From contig PBVL01000054.1 of assembly GCA_002728675.1 (NCBI GenBank), positions 1 to 54,606 on the forward strand: a DNA stretch of 54,606 nt, read 5' to 3'. The DNA is from Gammaproteobacteria bacterium. Its GTDB lineage: Bacteria > Pseudomonadota > Gammaproteobacteria > Pseudomonadales > Azotimanducaceae. A program made the position numbers and the translations under genes. A model generated the notes under the pieces. The model saw only the letters and a program-made list of their open reading frames with translations. It did not search any database and was not told where the DNA came from. Positions 10,076 through 19,653 of this stretch are shown one piece after another (positions within the stretch are counted from its first letter, which is position 1; each line of letters opens with the position of its first letter).

Positions 10076-12226
10076 ATGGCTGACTACAAACCAAAACCGC
10101 AAACGCTCGACGACTGGGAGGACGCGGCATCCAGGCTGCTGAAGGGCAAACCCTCCGCGAGCCTCGTGCGCGGCACGTCGGAGGGGATCGACGTCAAACC
10201 CCTCTACACCTCCGCCGATACGGAGGCGCTCGACTACGCTGACACCATGCCCGGGCTGGAACCGTTCGTTCGGGGCCCTCAGGCGACCATGTACGCCGGA
10301 CGCCCCTGGACGATCAGGCAATACGCGGGTTTCTCGACTGCGGAAGAGTCGAACGCCTTCTACCGCCAACTGCTGGCGGAAGGCGGCCAGGGTATCTCCG
10401 TTGCCTTCGACCTCGCGACTCATCGCGGTTACGACTCCGACCACGAACGTGTCACCCACGACGTGGGCAAGGCGGGCGTCGCGGTGGACTCCGTCGAGGA
10501 CATGAAAATCCTGTTCGATGAGATTCCGCTCGACACCGTATCGGTCTCGATGACCATGAACGGGGCCGTTCTGCCAATCATGGCGGGCTACATCGTCGCC
10601 GCGGAAGAACAGGGCGTTGCCCAGAGCGCGCTGTCGGGAACCATCCAGAACGACATTCTCAAAGAGTTCCTCGTTCGCAATACCTACATCTATCCGCCCA
10701 AACCCTCGTTGCGGATCATCGGCGACATTATCGCCTACTGCACCGAGCACATGCCGCGGTTCAACACGATCTCGATCTCCGGCTACCACATGCAGGAGGC
10801 GGGAGCCGACTCCGCGCTGGAGCTTGCCTACACGCTGGCTGACGGAAAGGAATACATCCGTACCGCGCTTGCCGCCGGCCTCAGCATCGACGACTTTGCG
10901 CCGCGCTTGTCGTTCTTCTGGGGCGTCGGCATGAACTTCTATATGGAGATCGCGAAGATGCGCGCGGCGCGATTCCTGTGGGCGAAGGTCGTCGATGAGT
11001 TCGGACCGCAGAATCCCCGGTCGAAAATGCTGCGTACACACAGCCAAACATCCGGCTGGTCGCTGACCGAGCAGGATCCGTACAACAACGTCGTCCGCAC
11101 GACGATCGAAGCGATGGCGGCGGTCTTCGGCGGCACCCAGTCGCTGCACACCAACGCGCTGGACGAAGCGATCGCGCTCCCGAGCGAGTTCGCGGCACGG
11201 ATTGCGCGAAATACCCAACTCATCCTGCAGGAAGAGACGGGCATTACCGATGTCGTCGATCCCTGGGGCGGCTCCTACATGATGGAGTCGCTGACGCAGA
11301 AGATCGCGGATCGTGCCTGGGAGCTCATCAACGAAATCGAAGAGGCCGGCGGCATGGCGCAGGCGATCGAGTCGGGGCTGCCCAAGCTGCGCATCGAAGA
11401 GTCAGCGGCACGCAAACAGGCCCGCATCGATCAGGGCGAACAGGTCATCGTCGGGGTCAACAAATACCAGCAGGCGGAGCAGGACGAGGTCGATGTCCTG
11501 AAGATCGACAACGAAGCCGTTCTCCGTGTGCAGCTGGACCGTCTGCAGGAGATTCGCGGCTCGCGCGATCAGGCCGCTGTCGACGCCGCGCTTGCCGCGA
11601 TCACGGCCTGTGCAAAAGGCGGCGACGGCAACCTGCTGGATCTCGCCGTCAAGGCGACGCGCCTGCGCGCGACCATCGGTGAAATCAGCGCGGCAATGGA
11701 GTCCGAATTTGCCCGTTTCAAGGCATCAACCCAGACCGTGTCCGGCGTCTACGGCGAGTCGTTCGCGCAGGACGAGGACTGGCAAAGCATCGCGACCGGC
11801 GTCCGCGACTTCGAGAACCGCGAAGGGCGCCGCCCGCGCATGCTGGTCTGCAAGATGGGCCAGGACGGTCACGACCGCGGCGCGAAGGTCATCGCGACCG
11901 CCTTCGCCGACGCGGGGTTCGATATTGACCTCTCGCCGATGTTCTCGACACCGTCCGAAGTCGCGCGTCAGGCAATCGAAAACGACGTGCACATCGTCGG
12001 CGTCTCGTCACAGGCGGGTGGCCACTCGACACTGGTCCCGCAGTTGATCGATGAACTGAAAGCCGAGCAGGCGGAAGACATCATCGTGATCGTCGGCGGC
12101 GTGATCCCGAAACAAGATTACGCGGCGTTGGAGCAGGCCGGCGTTCGCGGCATCTTTGGCCCGGGCACGCCCATTCCGGTTGCGGCACGCCAGGTGCTGG
12201 ACGCCGTCTCCGCTACGCGGCAATGA
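10076..12226 (+). CDS. Methylmalonyl-CoA mutase (B12-dependent)
   Basis: 716 aa: [53 protein letters not shown]12-binding motif [22 protein letters not shown]. Confidence 0.95.
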   Translation: MADYKPKPQTLDDWEDAASRLLKGKPSASLVRGTSEGIDVKPLYTSADTEALDYADTMPGLEPFVRGPQATMYAGRPWTIRQYAGFSTAEESNAFYRQLLAEGGQGISVAFDLATHRGYDSDHERVTHDVGKAGVAVDSVEDMKILFDEIPLDTVSVSMTMNGAVLPIMAGYIVAAEEQGVAQSALSGTIQNDILKEFLVRNTYIYPPKPSLRIIGDIIAYCTEHMPRFNTISISGYHMQEAGADSALELAYTLADGKEYIRTALAAGLSIDDFAPRLSFFWGVGMNFYMEIAKMRAARFLWAKVVDEFGPQNPRSKMLRTHSQTSGWSLTEQDPYNNVVRTTIEAMAAVFGGTQSLHTNALDEAIALPSEFAARIARNTQLILQEETGITDVVDPWGGSYMMESLTQKIADRAWELINEIEEAGGMAQAIESGLPKLRIEESAARKQARIDQGEQVIVGVNKYQQAEQDEVDVLKIDNEAVLRVQLDRLQEIRGSRDQAAVDAALAAITACAKGGDGNLLDLAVKATRLRATIGEISAAMESEFARFKASTQTVSGVYGESFAQDEDWQSIATGVRDFENREGRRPRMLVCKMGQDGHDRGAKVIATAFADAGFDIDLSPMFSTPSEVARQAIENDVHIVGVSSQAGGHSTLVPQLIDELKAEQAEDIIVIVGGVIPKQDYAALEQAGVRGIFGPGTPIPVAARQVLDAVSATRQ

Positions 12227-13176
12227 TCGACACGGATGCCCTGCGGGCCGGTAATCGGCGGGCACTCGCACGCGCGATCACGCTGATCGAGAGTTCCCGG
12301 GAGGAAGATCGGACCGCAGCCCAGGAACTGCTTGCCGAACTCCTCCCCGACACCGGCAAGAGCATTCGCCTCGGCATCAGCGGTGTCCCGGGGGTCGGCA
12401 AGTCCACGTTCATCGAAGCGTTCGGCGTGTACCTGGCCAAGCGCGGGCGGCGGGTTGCCGTACTCGCGGTGGACCCCAGCTCACCGATCCACGGGGGCAG
12501 CATTCTTGGTGACAAGACCCGCATGTCGGAGCTGTCACGGCTCAACAATGCCTACATTCGGCCTTCCCCCACCTCTGGCGCCATTGGTGGCATCGCGGAG
12601 AAGACCCGCGAGACGATTCTGCTGTGTGAAGCCGCCGGTTTCGACGTCATCCTCATCGAGACGGTGGGCGTCGGTCAGTCCGAATATGACGTCGCAGCGA
12701 TGGTCGACTGCTTCATGCTGCTGGTGGTTCCGAACGCGGGGGACGAACTCCAGGGCATCAAGCGCGGCATCACCGAACTGACCGACATCCTCGTTGTCAA
12801 CAAGGCCGACGGCAACGCCGTCGCACAGGCGGAACAGACCAAACGGTACTACGAGAATGCATTTCACATTCTGCACAGCAGCGGCGGCTGGCAGCCCCGC
12901 GTGCTGACCTGTTCGGCGCTCGAGAAAACCCAGCTCGCCGACGTCTGGGACACCCTGCAAACCTACCTCGCGGAGACGGCGGACACGCTGGACGCCCGTC
13001 GCGCGGGCCAAAACGTCGACTGGATGCGCCATCTCATCCAGGACATGTTGCTCGACAAGCTCACCCGGAGCGAAGCCGCCCAGAACCGGTTGCCGGACCT
13101 CGAAGACGGCGTCCGCCGCGGCGATTTCACGCCCTACGCGGCGGCAGCGGAGGTTCTCGACCTGCTGGATCGCTGA
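12223..13176 (+). CDS. meaB: Methylmalonyl-CoA mutase-associated GTPase MeaB
   Basis: 317 aa: [63 protein letters not shown] overlap with the mutase. Confidence 0.93.
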   Translation: MIDTDALRAGNRRALARAITLIESSREEDRTAAQELLAELLPDTGKSIRLGISGVPGVGKSTFIEAFGVYLAKRGRRVAVLAVDPSSPIHGGSILGDKTRMSELSRLNNAYIRPSPTSGAIGGIAEKTRETILLCEAAGFDVILIETVGVGQSEYDVAAMVDCFMLLVVPNAGDELQGIKRGITELTDILVVNKADGNAVAQAEQTKRYYENAFHILHSSGGWQPRVLTCSALEKTQLADVWDTLQTYLAETADTLDARRAGQNVDWMRHLIQDMLLDKLTRSEAAQNRLPDLEDGVRRGDFTPYAAAAEVLDLLDR

Positions 13177-13454
13177 AGGCGCGGACGAGAGGCCCACGTC
13201 TGACTGACTGCGGATCCGGACCACCGTAATGACGCTCTTCCGCGAACCCGCTTCAGTTCCAGGATGCGGGTACGTCGAGCGTCCGTCGGTACATGTATCG
13301 ATCTCGCATCACCGATCTATGGGATCGAGTTGCAGGCAGCGCTCCTTCGCAGGCAGGGTCCCGCGCACGGATATGAGACCACGAAGCAGTGGGATCAGCG
13401 CCGAAACGCCCCGGCAACGGCAAACCGTCACATGTGGTTTGCCTCGCACACCCG

Positions 13455-13495
13455 ATACTGTATATATTTACATGTACTGTACATATAACCAGTAT
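13455..13495. promoter_or_regulatory. Tandem LexA (SOS) boxes upstream of dnaE2
   Basis: CTGTATATATTTACAT (13458-13473) and CTG-TACATATAAC-CAG (13477-13492), again inside ATACTG...CAGTAT arms; ends about 10 nt before the dnaE2 ATG. Confidence 0.87.
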
Positions 13496-13504
13496 CCCGC
13501 CTTC

Positions 13505-16500
13505 ATGTCGGTACGTTACGCGGAACTCCACTGCATCAGCAACTACTCGTTCCTTCGCGGCGCTTCACACCCCGAGGAACTTGTCATGCGCGCAAGCGCC
13601 CTTGGTTACTCGGCAGTTGCGATCACCGACGAGTGCTCGATGGCGGGCGTTGTGAAAGGGCACATGGCCGCCGAGGAATGCGGGATCAAGCTGATCGTCG
13701 GCAGCGAATTCAGGCTCGAAGATCACAAACACCCGGACTCGGAACCCGTACACCTGGTCTTGCTCGCGCCATCCCGTGCAGCCTACGGTGAAATCTGCAG
13801 TCTCATCACAACGGGACGAAGACGGAGCGAAAAGGGCACCTATTCGCTCAGCCTCGACGATCTCGAAACGGGCCTTCACCAATGCCTCGCGATCTGGATT
13901 CCTCACGACTCAAAAGCTGACAGGGCGGCCGTTTCACCAGACCAGGGACAGCGCGAGCACTCTTTCGCCCCGCTGTTGAGGCAGGGTACACGGCTGCGCA
14001 GGATTTTCGGCGATCGGTTGTGGCTGTCGATCCAGGCGTTCCCTGACGGGCGGGAACGCGCCCGCTACGAGCAGGGATTCACGCTCGCCAAACTGCTCCG
14101 GCTTCCGCTCGTCGCAAGTGGAGACGTCCACATGCACGTTCAGGAGCGCAAACCGTTGCAGGACGTACTGTCCGCAGTGCGCATGGGGCAATCGGTACGC
14201 GTCGCCGGAAGGCTCCTGGCGCCAAACAGAGAGAAGTACCTTCGCCCGCTTCCTGCTCTGGAGACCTGGTATCCGGAGTCAATGCTCAATGAGTCTGCAC
14301 GCATCGCGGATCTCTGTGATTTCAAACTCACCGAACTTCGCTACGAGTATCCGGAAGAACTTGTGCCGCCTGGGCTGACCCCCACGAAGTACCTGCGCCA
14401 ACTCACCTATGCAGGCGCCGAGCGGCGCTGGCCTGACGGCATCAGGCCCGATGTCCTCAAGATCATCGAACACGAACTGACCCTGATCGAGGAACTGGAA
14501 TACGAGTTCTACTTCCTGACCGTGTTCGATGTCGTCCACTTCGCGCGCAGCCAGAACATTCTGTGTCAGGGACGCGGTTCTGCGGCGAACAGCGCGGTCT
14601 GCTATTGCCTTGAGATCACCGAGGTCGACCCGGCCCGTGTCTCGCTGCTGTTCGAACGGTTCATCTCGAAGGAACGCAACGAACCGCCGGACATCGACGT
14701 TGACTTCGAACACTCACGACGTGAGGAAGTCATCCAGTACATCTACAAGAAATACGGTCGCAACCGGGCGGCGATCGCAGCAACTGTCATCACCTACAGA
14801 CCAAAAAGTGCGGTGCGCGACGTCGGCAAAGCACTCGGGCTCGACCTGACGCTGGTCGATCATCTGGCGAAGTCGCTGTCCTGGTGGGACAAGAAGGAAC
14901 ATCTGCTCGAACGGTTCGAAGAGAACGGCATCAACGGCAACAGCCCCATCGTTGGCCAGTTCCTGACGCTCGTTCGGGAAATTATGGGGTTCCCGAGACA
15001 CCTCTCTCAGCACGTCGGCGGTTTCATCATCTCGAGCGGGCCGCTTGCACAGTTGGTTCCCGTCGAGAACGCGGCAATGCCCGACAGGACGATCATCCAG
15101 TGGGACAAATACGATATTGAAGCGCTTGGTCTGCTCAAGGTCGACGTACTCGCGCTCGGAATGCTGACCGCAATCCGCAAGAGTTTCGATCTGTTCAACG
15201 CCTACCGCGGGACGTCGATGACGATTGCACACATCCCTCCCGAAGACCCGCTTACCTACAAGATGCTCCAAACCGGCGACAGCGTCGGAGTGTTTCAGGT
15301 CGAGTCGAGGGCGCAGATGTCGATGTTGCCGCGACTCAAGCCGAAAACGTTCTACGATCTCGTCATCGAGGTGGCCATCGTCAGACCGGGTCCGATTCAG
15401 GGGAACATGGTCCACCCTTACCTGAAGCGACGATCGGGGGAGGAACCCGTCACCTACGCAAACGATGCGGTCAGGGGTGTACTGGAACGCACCCTGGGTG
15501 TTCCGATCTTCCAGGAACAGGTCATCAAGCTTGCTGTCGTTGCTGCAGGTTTCACTCCCGGCGAAGCCGACCAACTCAGGCGAGCGATGGCGGCCTGGAA
15601 GAGCAGGGGCGGGCTTGAGGTGTTCGAGGAAAAGCTTGTCCAGGGGATGCTCGAGCGTGGTCACGAGCGCGAATTTGCGGAGCGCATTTTCGAGCAGATC
15701 AAAGGTTTCGGTGAGTACGGCTTTCCCGAATCGCACGCGGCGAGTTTTGCCCTGCTCGTCTACATCTCCGCATGGATCAAGCGCTACGAGCCTGCCGCGT
15801 TTTACTGCGGTCTGCTCAACAGCCAGCCCATGGGATTCTATTCCCCCTCCCAACTCGTACAGGACGCCCGTCGGCACGACATTGAGATTCGACCCGTCGA
15901 TGTTCTGTACAGCGCATGGGAATCGACACTCGAGAAACCGACCTATCGAAACGGTCAACTGACCTCACAACAGCCCGCCCTGAGGCTGGGAATGAACCGG
16001 ATCAAGGGCATGCGCGAGGACGCCGCGCAGCGCATCGTACTCGCGCGTGAACGCAGAACGTTCAAAGACGTACCCGATCTCTCACGACGATCGCGCCTCG
16101 ACCGCGGCGAACTTGCCAGACTGACAGAGGGAGGCGCGCTCAAAACCCTGTCAGGTCATCGCCATGAGACTCACTGGCAGGCCCAGGGACTGCTGCCTGA
16201 GGCGCCTCTGTTCCCTGTGAATGACGGCGCGCAAGGAACCAGTGCGAAAACCGGTCCAGGTGATGGAAGAAGTACAGGTGCAGATGCAGGAAAAGGCACA
16301 GGCACCGATGCACCGAACCAAGGTGACCCGATACGCAGGGTCGCTGAGCCCTCGCAGGGTTACGGGGAACGGGTCGAGTTACCCGCCCCGAGCGAAAATG
16401 ACGACCTTCGCGCCGACTATTCATCGCTGGGATTGACGCTTGGACGCCATCCCATGGCGATCCTTCGCGACTCGGGAGGACCGTTTCGCCACTGCAGAAA

Positions 16501-16813
16501 GGCGGATGATCTGCCAAATCTGAGGCACGGCTGCTTCATTCAGGTCGCGGGTATCGTCACAGGCAGGCAGCGTCCAGGATCGGCGTCCGGCGTGATCTTC
16601 CTGACCCTCGAAGATGAGACGAACAACATCAACGTCGTGATCTGGACGAGCGTGTTGGAGAAATATCGCTCCGCTGTCGTGCAGGGGCGATTACTCAGAA
16701 TCAAAGGTGTCATGGAGCGCCAGGAGTCCGTGATTCACGTGATCGCCGGACACGTGGAGGACCTGAGTCAGTACCTCAACCACTTTTCACTGAAGTCCCG
16801 GGACTTCCGCTGA
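13505..16813 (+). CDS. dnaE2: Error-prone DNA polymerase DnaE2
   Basis: MSVRYAELHCISNYSFLRGASHPEELVMRASALGYSAVAITDECS..., PPDIDVDFEHSRREEVIQYIYKKYGR, C-terminal OB-fold. The in-frame extension to 13229 runs through the LexA boxes and is unlikely to be coding. Confidence 0.93.
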   Translation: MSVRYAELHCISNYSFLRGASHPEELVMRASALGYSAVAITDECSMAGVVKGHMAAEECGIKLIVGSEFRLEDHKHPDSEPVHLVLLAPSRAAYGEICSLITTGRRRSEKGTYSLSLDDLETGLHQCLAIWIPHDSKADRAAVSPDQGQREHSFAPLLRQGTRLRRIFGDRLWLSIQAFPDGRERARYEQGFTLAKLLRLPLVASGDVHMHVQERKPLQDVLSAVRMGQSVRVAGRLLAPNREKYLRPLPALETWYPESMLNESARIADLCDFKLTELRYEYPEELVPPGLTPTKYLRQLTYAGAERRWPDGIRPDVLKIIEHELTLIEELEYEFYFLTVFDVVHFARSQNILCQGRGSAANSAVCYCLEITEVDPARVSLLFERFISKERNEPPDIDVDFEHSRREEVIQYIYKKYGRNRAAIAATVITYRPKSAVRDVGKALGLDLTLVDHLAKSLSWWDKKEHLLERFEENGINGNSPIVGQFLTLVREIMGFPRHLSQHVGGFIISSGPLAQLVPVENAAMPDRTIIQWDKYDIEALGLLKVDVLALGMLTAIRKSFDLFNAYRGTSMTIAHIPPEDPLTYKMLQTGDSVGVFQVESRAQMSMLPRLKPKTFYDLVIEVAIVRPGPIQGNMVHPYLKRRSGEEPVTYANDAVRGVLERTLGVPIFQEQVIKLAVVAAGFTPGEADQLRRAMAAWKSRGGLEVFEEKLVQGMLERGHEREFAERIFEQIKGFGEYGFPESHAASFALLVYISAWIKRYEPAAFYCGLLNSQPMGFYSPSQLVQDARRHDIEIRPVDVLYSAWESTLEKPTYRNGQLTSQQPALRLGMNRIKGMREDAAQRIVLARERRTFKDVPDLSRRSRLDRGELARLTEGGALKTLSGHRHETHWQAQGLLPEAPLFPVNDGAQGTSAKTGPGDGRSTGADAGKGTGTDAPNQGDPIRRVAEPSQGYGERVELPAPSENDDLRADYSSLGLTLGRHPMAILRDSGGPFRHCRKADDLPNLRHGCFIQVAGIVTGRQRPGSASGVIFLTLEDETNNINVVIWTSVLEKYRSAVVQGRLLRIKGVMERQESVIHVIAGHVEDLSQYLNHFSLKSRDFR

Positions 16814-16826
16814 CCTGCTCGCTCCG

Positions 16827-17345
16827 TCAGGACCGCAGAACAATCCTCGCATTCACCAGCCCGGGTCGATCCTGACGATCGAGTGAAATCTGCTGCACGG
16901 AGATGCCTTCCCTCGTCTCGAGTTCCTGCAGCCAGCGAATGAGGCTGTCAAACGCAACCCCGTCGAACCAGACGCTGACGTTCCCCTCTCCTTCCGGCTG
17001 CAGCCGATTGGGCTTGATCTGGTGTTGCTGCGCTGTGCGCGAAACCCGGGTCAGCAGCGTCTGACCGGTCGGTCCTGCCCTTCTCGCGGTTGTGCCTGAC
17101 TGTTGCGACGCCTGGGCACGCGTCGATACCATCCATGTCAGCAGATCACGATTTCGGTCCCTGTCTGCACGCGCGTCTTCCGCGAACGTCTGCATCGGTT
17201 CCCACACGCCGAAATAGCAGACCACAACCGAAAGGAACACCGCGAGCGACTTCGCTGCAAACCGATCCCTGGGCTCGAGCTGATTGAAGCGATCGAGACC
17301 CTGTCGGACCGGAGGCATTGCGGCAATACGGTCCGTGAGACTCAT
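16827..17345 (-). CDS. gspM: Type II secretion system protein GspM
   Basis: 172 aa, N-terminal TM, ...QHQIKPNRLQPEGEGNVSVWFDGVAFDSLIRWLQELETREGISVQQISLDR; last gene of the gsp operon. Confidence 0.85.
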   Translation of the reverse strand: MSLTDRIAAMPPVRQGLDRFNQLEPRDRFAAKSLAVFLSVVVCYFGVWEPMQTFAEDARADRDRNRDLLTWMVSTRAQASQQSGTTARRAGPTGQTLLTRVSRTAQQHQIKPNRLQPEGEGNVSVWFDGVAFDSLIRWLQELETREGISVQQISLDRQDRPGLVNARIVLRS

Positions 17346-18553
17346 TGCAGCCGCACCTTGATGCTGCCTTTCACCTGATCTTCAGCCTGATTGATCGTGC
17401 CGATCTCGGCAGTCAGGCCTGCGTCCCCAAGCGTCTGGGAGAACCCGACAAGTTGCTCACTGCGCGGCGCCTCGAGCTGCAGGATCAGGTCTCCGCGTGA
17501 CTCGTTGAAGTTGACGTTCTGCGCATCGAGGCTCGACCCAGGGAGGTGCCGAACGGCTGCGCCGAACACCTGCAGAAAGCCGCCCTCCTCCCCACCGCCG
17601 CCACGCAGGTGCGACTGCCACCTGGCACGCACGTCGCGCACGTTACGGTCCTTGGGGAAAGTCCTGGCATAGAGCGCGCGCGCGTCGGCATCGTACTGGT
17701 CCGCCAGCGTCCCGAGGTAGAGCCCTTCTCCCGCGAAAAGGAGCACCTGAAGCGCGAATACCGCCACGCCCAGTTTCCAGACGAGTGACCACCCGTTGCT
17801 GTCATCCGCAGTGACTTCATCGACCTCATACTCGCCCTGCAGAAGATCCAGTTCGCTCCGGCCGTAGTTTGCACACAGGAGATCGAAGCCTTCCGCGTCT
17901 GAAACGTCGACCTGCGCCGCGCCGTCCGTTTCGGCTTCCAGTTGGGCAACCAGGACTTCTCCGGCATCACCCCCGTCGGCGCATTTCACCACGCTGACCG
18001 CCGCATCTTCCGGCAGGAGGCCAAGTGCCGTCCCCGCAAGCGCCGTTTCGAGCGAAAGCCCGCTCGCGGGCCCCGTCTTGACGTGAACCCGTCCGTGCTC
18101 GATCAACACGCTCGTTGTGCCATCGAACGGGACGCACAACGTGTCGAGCTTCATTGAGCCCGGGGCGAGGCCGGCAGCCGACAACCGTTCGAGAATCTGG
18201 TCGAGCGTCCCCCGTTCGATAGCGGCGACGCTGATCTCACCATCGGGGAGCCGTTCACCAATCGCGAAATGGCATTGCTCGACCTCGGTCGCGAGGTCGT
18301 CCTCCACCATGTAGGGAACGGCCTGTTGGATCTGCCGACGCTGCCGGGTGGGAATGTCGGCCGATGTGAGCAGTACGGTTTCGCCCGGTAACAACGCGCT
18401 GACGCTTCCCGACCAGCTCATTTCCGCCGTGCGCTCGGCGAACGCTTCCGGGGGACCTTCGCCGCGCAGCTTCACGTTTCCCTCGCCGTCGTACATCAGC
18501 CATTGCAGCGAGTCCGACTCCGGGAAATAGCGTACGAAAAGCCTGTCAGGCAT
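17342..18553 (-). CDS. gspL: Type II secretion system protein GspL
   Basis: 403 aa with actin-like N-terminal half and single TM; position between K and M. Confidence 0.85.
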   Translation of the reverse strand: MPDRLFVRYFPESDSLQWLMYDGEGNVKLRGEGPPEAFAERTAEMSWSGSVSALLPGETVLLTSADIPTRQRRQIQQAVPYMVEDDLATEVEQCHFAIGERLPDGEISVAAIERGTLDQILERLSAAGLAPGSMKLDTLCVPFDGTTSVLIEHGRVHVKTGPASGLSLETALAGTALGLLPEDAAVSVVKCADGGDAGEVLVAQLEAETDGAAQVDVSDAEGFDLLCANYGRSELDLLQGEYEVDEVTADDSNGWSLVWKLGVAVFALQVLLFAGEGLYLGTLADQYDADARALYARTFPKDRNVRDVRARWQSHLRGGGGEEGGFLQVFGAAVRHLPGSSLDAQNVNFNESRGDLILQLEAPRSEQLVGFSQTLGDAGLTAEIGTINQAEDQVKGSIKVRLQ

Positions 18554-18555
18554 GC

Positions 18556-19596
18556 CTATTCATCCTCAGCGTCTTGCTCGACGTCGGTGGTCAGAGGGGG
18601 CAACGCGCGGGTAAATGTCCTGCTGAGCACTCGCAGACCGCCGTCCGCTGGATTGCGTTGCACGACGCTGCGCAGGTAACCGAATCGATCCTGATAGCGT
18701 GCGGTGACGTTGATCTCGAAGAAGCCGGATTGTACACCAAGGCCTTCGGTGCTCGTCCTCGGCGGGGTGCCCATGGCCGCGAAAAGCTCCGGCACGGCAT
18801 TGAAGCCTTCGACCGCAACACGCTGTTCGAGGGCGTTGCCCACCGCCTCCCCATTGATCTGCGGAGCCAGGACCTGCAGCATCACAAAGTCGGCCGTGTT
18901 GACATTGAGCGGCACGTTGGTCGTCGGCAACGCTGTGACATAAGGCTCGAGCCTCGCAAACGACTCAGTGTCCATATCGAGGACCATGCGCAACTCGCTG
19001 ACGTCCTGGAACCCCTGGTCCGCAGTCCGATACGGTCGTTCGAGCCCCAGATACTCATAGTCCTCGGCGCCGAGATTCGACGTGTTCTGATCGGCATCCG
19101 ACCAGTCGGCAATCCGGTCCACGAATACGGCGTCGACCCCGAGTTGAGACAACAATCGTGTGAAGCGCTCGCGCTGCAATCCGCCAATCATCAGGTTGTT
19201 CAGATTGAAGCGGCTTTGCAGATCGATGATCCGCAGAGAGATCTCACCGTCTTCATACTCGTAGTTGAGCTCCTGTGAGGCCCAGACCTCGAGCAGGTGA
19301 TCCTTCGTCGGCGTTTCGGCAAAGTCCTCGAACAGGATTTGCCGCGCCAGCTCCTCTCCTCCGACCACATACTGACGCAACTGCGCCTGATCGAGATAGT
19401 TCCGCGCCCGGTGGATCGCAAGATTCTGCGCCGTCGACATCGACGTACCCAGGAGCGTTGCGATCACGACCACCAGCAACACCGTGATCAGCGCAACTCC
19501 GCGCTGACCTCGTACAGGCCCGGGACGCCGCCAGGATCGATTGCCGCCTGTCGAACCTTCGTTGGCTCCGGAACCGTTCATGCGCGGACCGTTCAT
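18556..19596 (-). CDS. gspK: Type II secretion minor pseudopilin GspK
   Basis: RGVALITVLLVVVIATLLGTSMSTAQ, DLQSRFNLNNL, DWSDAD. Confidence 0.88.
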   Translation of the reverse strand: MNGPRMNGSGANEGSTGGNRSWRRPGPVRGQRGVALITVLLVVVIATLLGTSMSTAQNLAIHRARNYLDQAQLRQYVVGGEELARQILFEDFAETPTKDHLLEVWASQELNYEYEDGEISLRIIDLQSRFNLNNLMIGGLQRERFTRLLSQLGVDAVFVDRIADWSDADQNTSNLGAEDYEYLGLERPYRTADQGFQDVSELRMVLDMDTESFARLEPYVTALPTTNVPLNVNTADFVMLQVLAPQINGEAVGNALEQRVAVEGFNAVPELFAAMGTPPRTSTEGLGVQSGFFEINVTARYQDRFGYLRSVVQRNPADGGLRVLSRTFTRALPPLTTDVEQDAEDE

Positions 19597-19653
19597 GCGC
19601 GGACATCCGCGTGCGCCACGCTGGATGCGCGGGGCACCGCGCGCTGAGACCAG

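Noticed and set aside
9977-11218. 413 aa minus-strand ORF opposite the mutase gene
   Set aside because: Fully antisense to a clear methylmalonyl-CoA mutase; no recognisable motif.
13229-13504. In-frame N-terminal extension of dnaE2
   Set aside because: Runs through both LexA boxes and the palindrome; the conserved DnaE2 N-terminus (MSVRYAELHCISNYSFLRGASHPEEL) begins at 13505.
14714-15958. 414 aa minus-strand ORF opposite dnaE2
   Set aside because: Antisense shadow ORF; the sense strand carries the conserved polymerase motifs.
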